Shown here in pieces: positions 7,951-11,017 of a stretch of DNA of 11,017 bases; positions within the stretch are counted from its first letter, which is position 1; every line of letters starts with the position of its first letter. Location of the stretch: the NCBI GenBank assembly GCA_020720965.1, contig DYNS01000065.1:1-11017 (forward strand). The letters are read 5' to 3'. The notes under the pieces were generated by a model. The model ran no database searches and was not told the origin of the DNA. It saw nothing but the letters and a program-made list of their open reading frames with translations. Position numbers and translations under genes: made by a program. This DNA is from Anaerolinea sp. (GTDB lineage Bacteria; Chloroflexota; Anaerolineae; Anaerolineales; Villigracilaceae).

Positions 7951-7956
7951 CTGGGT

Positions 7957-8646
7957 TTACTCCAAAAATTGTCTTTGCAGGGTTTGCAGTTCGTATTCGT
8001 ATAGGGCGCCGCCGTCTGGTCCAAAGGGGGGCAGGTTGTTCCCAATTTCCAGCGAGACCAAGCCATGTACCCGCGCCCAAACGAGAATGGCAACCGAAAG
8101 GCTGAGGGTGTCGTAGTTGCCGCCGTAGGCTTTCCACATTTCAAAGGCGGGGAGGTAGGCTTCTTGCACGGCGGGGAAGTTGGTAATTTGCAGCCTGCCA
8201 GCCTGCCGAAGGGCATCTACTACGCTGACGAGGGCGCTGAGGGAGCGCGCCGCTGCGGGTAGCACTTGCTGCATGGGGGCGTTGTAGCCGGGCATGGGCG
8301 TGCCAAAGATGAGTTGATAACGTTGCGGGTAGGCAAGCGCCCAGGCGCGGTAAGCGGCGCCGATGGCGTGCATTCGTCCAACCGGGTCGGATTCGGGCAG
8401 GGCATCGCGGGCGTTGAGCTGCCAATCGCCGAAGGATGTGTAGGCATCCACAATCAGGGCGGTGATGAGGGCATCGCGGTCGGGGAAGTAGTTGTAGATG
8501 GCGGGGGCGGTGATGTTGAGGTCGCGGGCAATGGCGCGCAGGCTGAGGGCGGAGGCTCCGTTTTGGGCAATATGCCGAAGGGCGGTTTCTTTAATCACTT
8601 CTGCCAGGTTGTTGGTTTGTTCGGTGCGGCGCGGGCGGGGGGACAT
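7957..8646 (-). CDS. TetR/AcrR family transcriptional regulator (WHG-type C-terminal domain)
   Basis: The ATG at 8646 is chosen because AAGGAG lies 4 bases upstream. An upstream ATG at 8670 would put the start inside the palindrome and lacks a ribosome binding site. The product has 229 residues. The N-terminal DNA-binding domain (about 12-60) includes ALSLRAIARDLNITAPAIYNYFPDRDAL, with the helix-turn-helix near 35-54. The ligand-binding part has YRAWALAYPQRYQLIFGTPMPGY, characteristic of the WHG/TetR_C_33 C-terminal domain. It is the first gene of a five-gene operon. Its promoter is embedded in a perfect palindrome, so it most likely represses its own operon until a small molecule binds. The ligand is probably a substrate of the downstream hydrolase and redox proteins (inference). 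Confidence 0.93.
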   Translation of the reverse strand: MSPRPRRTEQTNNLAEVIKETALRHIAQNGASALSLRAIARDLNITAPAIYNYFPDRDALITALIVDAYTSFGDWQLNARDALPESDPVGRMHAIGAAYRAWALAYPQRYQLIFGTPMPGYNAPMQQVLPAAARSLSALVSVVDALRQAGRLQITNFPAVQEAYLPAFEMWKAYGGNYDTLSLSVAILVWARVHGLVSLEIGNNLPPFGPDGGALYEYELQTLQRQFLE

Positions 8647-8660
8647 GTGGCTCCTTAATG

Positions 8661-8705
8661 AAATAAACACCGTATATTTATTGTGTAAATATACGGTGTT
8701 TATTT
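8661..8705. promoter_or_regulatory. Perfect 20+5+20 bp palindrome, probable TetR operator
   Basis: The left arm AAATAAACACCGTATATTTA (8661-8680) and right arm TAAATATACGGTGTTTATTT (8686-8705) are exact reverse complements around TTGTG. The site covers the -10 box and most of the spacer of the minus-strand promoter and lies 15 bases upstream of the regulator's ATG. This is the position expected for an autorepressing TetR-family protein. The 45-bp length exceeds the usual single-dimer footprint and could hold two dimers. It is strikingly AT-rich against its surroundings. An alternative role as a terminator for the upstream dehydrogenase gene is less likely, because no T-tract follows the hairpin on that strand. 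Confidence 0.85.
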
Positions 8706-8716
8706 ATGGTTGTCAA
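8688..8716 (-). promoter_or_regulatory. Sigma-70-type promoter of the TetR operon
   Basis: Read on the minus strand, a perfect -35 box TTGACA (8716-8711) is followed by exactly 17 bases and a -10 box TATATT (8693-8688, 5 of 6 matches to consensus). Transcription should begin near 8681, inside the central loop of the palindrome, giving a leader of about 35 bases with AAGGAG at 8656-8651. A repressor on the palindrome would cover the -10 box and start site. Confidence 0.82.
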
Positions 8717-8724
8717 GGGAAGGT

Positions 8725-9696
8725 TTAGATGTTTTTTTTGAAGTCTTCCAGGTCTTGGGGGTTTAGCCCCAGCCCTTCTAGCAGGTTTCGGATGGTGTTC
8801 CAGTGAACCCGCTCCCAGGCGGCGGGGCTGGAATTGGCGTTGTGCGGGGCGAGCAGGACGTTGTCCATGCTCATCAGCGGGCTGGTGTGCGGGAGGGGTT
8901 CTTCTTCAAAGACATCCAGGGCGGCGCCGCCGAGATGTCCGCTTTGCAGGGCGGCGATGAGGGCGGGTTCTTCCACAATGGGTCCGCGTGCGGTGTTGAT
9001 GAGAACTGCCCCCGGTTTGGTCTGCGCCAGGGTTTGGGCGTTGATGAGGTGGTGGGAGGTGGGGTTGAGGTCGCAGTTGATGGAGATGAAGTCGGAGGTG
9101 GCGAGCAGGGAGGTGAGTGTCGTTATTTGGATGCCCGTTTCGGTGACGAAGACGTGGTCTATTTCGGCAATGTCGTTGCCGAGGACGGTCATGCCGAAGG
9201 CGCGGGCGCGGCGGGTGAGGGCTTTGCCGATGGCGCCGACTCCGATGATGCCGAGGGTCATTTCGCTGAGTGTTTTTCCGGGGATTTTGTCCCAAGTTCC
9301 GGCTTTCATTTGGGCGTTCATCCAGGGTTGGCGGCGGGCGAAGGCGAGCAGGTAGCCCATGACGGTATCGGCTACGGGGGTGGTGAAGGCGTTGGGGGTG
9401 CGGCGCAGTTGAATGTTGAGTTGGGTGCAGGTTGGGGCGTGGATGGAGTCTACCCCTGTGCCCCATTTGGAGATGACTTTGAGGCGGGGGGCGCAGGCTT
9501 GCAGGACGCGGGGGGTGTAGCGGTCATCGCCGCAGATGGCGCCATCGAATTGCCCGGCGTAGCGCAGCAGGTCTTCTTCTTCCATGCGCTCGTGTACGGG
9601 GGGGAGGATGAGTTGGATGTCGTAGCGCTCGAAGACGGGGCGGAAGCGTTCTACGAAGGGAATCATGTAGGGGGCGGTGAGGAGGATGGTTTTCAT
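8725..9696 (-). CDS. D-2-hydroxyacid dehydrogenase (phosphoglycerate dehydrogenase-like)
   Basis: This 323-residue protein is of normal family length. It reversibly reduces a 2-keto acid to a D-2-hydroxy acid using NAD(H). The N-terminal substrate-binding domain includes ISKWGTGVDSI at 75-85. The inserted Rossmann domain has LGIIGVGAIGKAL at 148-160 (GxGxxG at 152-157), with Asp175 after strand 2 favouring NAD. The catalytic set is complete: Arg237 in NTARGPIV, Glu266 in DVFEEEPL and His285 in APHNANSSP. It lacks the C-terminal ACT domain of long phosphoglycerate dehydrogenases, so it need not serve serine synthesis. It follows the cytidylyltransferase gene by 29 bases, suggesting a role in making or modifying an acidic sugar. 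The start lacks a clear ribosome binding site. Confidence 0.93.
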   Translation of the reverse strand: MKTILLTAPYMIPFVERFRPVFERYDIQLILPPVHERMEEEDLLRYAGQFDGAICGDDRYTPRVLQACAPRLKVISKWGTGVDSIHAPTCTQLNIQLRRTPNAFTTPVADTVMGYLLAFARRQPWMNAQMKAGTWDKIPGKTLSEMTLGIIGVGAIGKALTRRARAFGMTVLGNDIAEIDHVFVTETGIQITTLTSLLATSDFISINCDLNPTSHHLINAQTLAQTKPGAVLINTARGPIVEEPALIAALQSGHLGGAALDVFEEEPLPHTSPLMSMDNVLLAPHNANSSPAAWERVHWNTIRNLLEGLGLNPQDLEDFKKNI

Positions 9697-9725
9697 GGGT
9701 GTCAGGGTGTCGGGTAGGGAGAGGG

Positions 9726-10400
9726 TCAGGCGATGCCGAGGCGGCGGCGCATGAGAAGGTCGGCGATTTCAAAGTCGGCTTCTTCGTCAATGTCCACTGC
9801 TTGCAGGCGGGGGATTTCCATCATCAGTGGGCGTTCGCCGAGGCGGTTGCGGCGTGCCAGCAGGTTGGGGCGGGTGAAGAGGTAGAAGCAGGAGTTTTCT
9901 TCGTAAACGGGGGGTAAATCCTGGGTTTGGAGCAAAATGGCGGGGTTGTGGTTGAGGGGGCGGGTGAGGGAATCCCATAGGCGGGTTTGCAGGCGGGTGA
10001 CGGAGAACATCGAGTCGTATGCCGGGTATTGCGCCAAAAAGGTTTGGATGGCGGCGGAGAGCGTTTCTGGCTGGAGCAGGGGGTTGGTGCTGTGGGGTTG
10101 CAGGTAGAAATCTGCCTGAATTTGGGCGGTGTCGTATGCCAGGATTTCATTCATCGGGATTTGGGGGGCGCGCAGGTTGGGGGGGCGCTGAATGATTTTG
10201 ACCTGGGGGAAGTTTGCTTGTAAGCCTTCCATCACTGGTGGGGAGTCGGTGTCTACCATGATGGCGTTAATCTCAGGGACGGCTAGCAGGGTTTCGATGA
10301 TGTGCTGGTAGAGCGGTTTGCCCGCCAGCGGGCGGTAGTTTTTACCGGGCACGCGCTGACTGTGATGGCGCATCGGGACGAGGGCGGCGATTGTGGTCAT
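9726..10400 (-). CDS. Acylneuraminate cytidylyltransferase family protein (CMP-sugar synthetase-like)
   Basis: This 224-residue cytosolic protein would activate an acidic sugar (sialic-acid-like or Kdo-like) with CTP to give CMP-sugar and pyrophosphate. The nucleotide-binding signature is present: ALVPMRHHSQRVPGKNYRPL at 6-25, with Arg11, Ser14, Arg16 and GKN at 19-21. A second block reads MVDTDSPPV at 48-56, and the C-terminus has VDIDEEADFEIADLL at 202-216, the usual family ending. HH replaces the GG of the classic ARGGSKR motif, so the exact sugar is uncertain. There is no Shine-Dalgarno sequence; the ATG overlaps the stop of the HEPN remnant (ATGA), so translation is probably coupled to it. 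The hydroxyacid dehydrogenase gene follows. A surface-polysaccharide role is inferred. Confidence 0.87.
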   Translation of the reverse strand: MTTIAALVPMRHHSQRVPGKNYRPLAGKPLYQHIIETLLAVPEINAIMVDTDSPPVMEGLQANFPQVKIIQRPPNLRAPQIPMNEILAYDTAQIQADFYLQPHSTNPLLQPETLSAAIQTFLAQYPAYDSMFSVTRLQTRLWDSLTRPLNHNPAILLQTQDLPPVYEENSCFYLFTRPNLLARRNRLGERPLMMEIPRLQAVDIDEEADFEIADLLMRRRLGIA

Positions 10401-10534
10401 GAGGTGGTTAATCCTAAACTTTGGCGGGCGAGGCGGCGAAAACTTCGGCAGACTTGGATGGCATCTTGGGCATCTTCTTTGGTGGCGTAATCACCTTCTG
10501 CTTTTGTAATCCATTCTTCAACTGCGGTTTTCAT
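10397..10534 (-). pseudogene. HEPN-domain (HepT-like) remnant, 45 residues, internally deleted
   Basis: An open frame from ATG at 10534 to TGA at 10397-10399 encodes 45 residues. The first part, MKTAVEEWITKAEGDY, matches the usual start of HEPN proteins. The rest, TKEDAQDAIQVCRSFRRLARQSLGL, matches the final helix of the same family, which normally lies about 80 residues further on. The whole middle, including the Rx4-6H RNase motif, is absent, while the frame is kept. The joint falls at GDY, a tripeptide plausible at both sites (helix-1 'AEGDY' and pre-terminal 'PGDY'), suggesting recombination at short homology. The start lies 17 bases inside the end of the MNT gene, the normal HEPN/MNT arrangement. 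The product cannot be a working toxin, but its stop codon couples to the cytidylyltransferase start. Confidence 0.72.
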
Positions 10535-10835
10535 ACAGGGTTTTGCCTTTGCTAAAGATTTCTTTCAGGAATACATCGCCGATTGCGAGCCGTTCTTGTA
10601 TCTGTTCCGGGGTGCGTACCAGTATATCGGTGGCGAAGGCAGGTTTGAGCGCGGTAGCAATTTCTGCTGATTTATGGGCGGTTCTACCTTCAAAGGGTAG
10701 GACGACCAGCAAATCTACATCTGAATCTTCATTGGGGTTTCCATAAGCGTAGGAGCCGAATAGAATCACCTTTTGGGGGCGAAATTGGCTCACGATGGCA
10801 TCTTTTAGGTCGTAAATTTTTTGCATTTCTATCAT
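10518..10835 (-). CDS. MNT-domain nucleotidyltransferase (MntA-like antitoxin)
   Basis: This 105-residue protein is full length for minimal nucleotidyltransferases. ILFGSYAYGNPNEDSDVDLLVV at 24-45 contains the GSx10DxD motif (Gly27, Ser28, Asp39, Asp41), and the third metal ligand is probably Asp70 in ATDILV. In HepT/MntA systems this antitoxin adds AMP to a Tyr near the HEPN toxin's active site. Here the following HEPN gene is internally deleted, so the antitoxin appears to have lost its target. ATGs at 10835 and 10826 are both possible; neither has a strong ribosome binding site, and I keep the longer. By eye its base composition is lower in GC than neighbouring genes, which fits acquisition by transfer. 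It starts 17 bases after the upstream partial gene. Confidence 0.9.
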   Translation of the reverse strand: MIEMQKIYDLKDAIVSQFRPQKVILFGSYAYGNPNEDSDVDLLVVLPFEGRTAHKSAEIATALKPAFATDILVRTPEQIQERLAIGDVFLKEIFSKGKTLYENRS

Positions 10836-10852
10836 GGTGTTTGCCCTTTGGC

Positions 10853-11017
10853 TTATCTTTCCAGTATATCCACTTCTTGCAGGGCTTGGGTAATCATTTC
10901 TTTGAGTTCTCCGCTTTGGCGCAGGTGACGTACCAGGTTATGGCTGCCTTGTGCCCGGTAGTGCAGGTGAATGCCTTTGCCGCACAGGTTGAGGGCGGGC
11001 AGGGCATCCCATCCGCC
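10853..11017 (-). CDS. Unrecognised protein, C-terminal 54 residues only
   Basis: On the minus strand an open frame enters from the right edge and ends at TAA (10853-10855). The visible end runs from GGWDALPALNLCGKGIHLHY through HNLVRHLRQSGELKEM to VDILER. The composition and codon use match the neighbouring real genes (C-rich coding strand), which supports it being coding. I do not recognise the family; the fragment is too short and lacks a diagnostic motif. The last 25 residues look like an amphipathic helix. Its stop lies 17 bases before the MNT gene and it shares that gene's direction, so it probably belongs to the same transcript as the cytidylyltransferase and dehydrogenase, and may be part of the same sugar pathway. 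Confidence 0.6.
   Translation of the reverse strand, partial: GGWDALPALNLCGKGIHLHYRAQGSHNLVRHLRQSGELKEMITQALQEVDILER

Noticed and set aside
8661..8705. The palindrome as a rho-independent terminator of the dehydrogenase gene
   Set aside because: No run of T follows on the minus strand, the stem is AT-rich, and its overlap with a promoter fits an operator better.
8803..9717. A 304-residue open frame on the plus strand opposite the dehydrogenase gene
   Set aside because: The minus strand has a complete dehydrogenase with all catalytic residues. The plus frame is Gly/Glu/Val-rich noise mirroring that codon usage.
1..11017. tRNA, rRNA, CRISPR arrays, insertion sequences or phage genes
   Set aside because: No cloverleaf-like segment, regularly spaced repeat array, transposase motif or terminal inverted repeat was seen on either strand.

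Overview
The window is GC-rich, densely coding bacterial DNA with no intergenic stretch longer than about 80 bases. The best guess for its source is a member of the Chloroflexota (Anaerolineae-like). This rests on the mix of a Pro/Thr-linker lipoprotein carrying a Gmad2 domain, a Tat-exported DUF1800/DUF1501 pair and the codon style. It is an inference, not proof. Coding strands on both sides are unusually C-rich and G-poor, so the base skew flips where the two gene blocks meet near 4350-4390.

Left block (1-4349, + strand): an exported or lipid-anchored protein cut by the window's left edge (1-975) is translationally coupled by ATGA to a small VanZ-like membrane protein (972-1310). A new start with a good ribosome binding site follows: a Tat/lipobox DUF1800 protein (1363-3105) and, 14 bases later, a Tat-signal DUF1501 protein (3120-4349). 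These two form a well-known but functionally unresolved pair.

Convergence point (4358-4401): four imperfect 11-bp tandem units lie between the converging blocks and run into the last codons of the first minus-strand gene.

Middle block (8716 down to 4391, - strand): a five-gene operon that begins at a near-consensus sigma-70 promoter lying inside a perfect 20+5+20 bp palindrome. Gene order is TetR regulator, alpha/beta hydrolase, tandem-flavodoxin (FMN reductase-like) protein, small ABM-barrel-like protein, NAD-binding epimerase-like protein. Spacing is tight (6-bp gap, 4-bp overlap, 67-bp gap, 23-bp gap). The layout suggests a ligand-induced redox and hydrolysis pathway, such as detoxification or catabolism of a small organic compound. 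The substrate cannot be read from the sequence. This is the best candidate for an undescribed system here.

Right block (11017 down to 8725, - strand): the C-terminal end of an unrecognised protein, an MNT nucleotidyltransferase (MntA-type antitoxin), a 45-residue HEPN remnant that appears to have lost its middle by in-frame deletion, a CMP-sugar synthetase-like cytidylyltransferase coupled to it by ATGA, and a D-2-hydroxyacid dehydrogenase. A decayed HEPN/MNT toxin-antitoxin module seems to be embedded in a sugar-metabolism operon.
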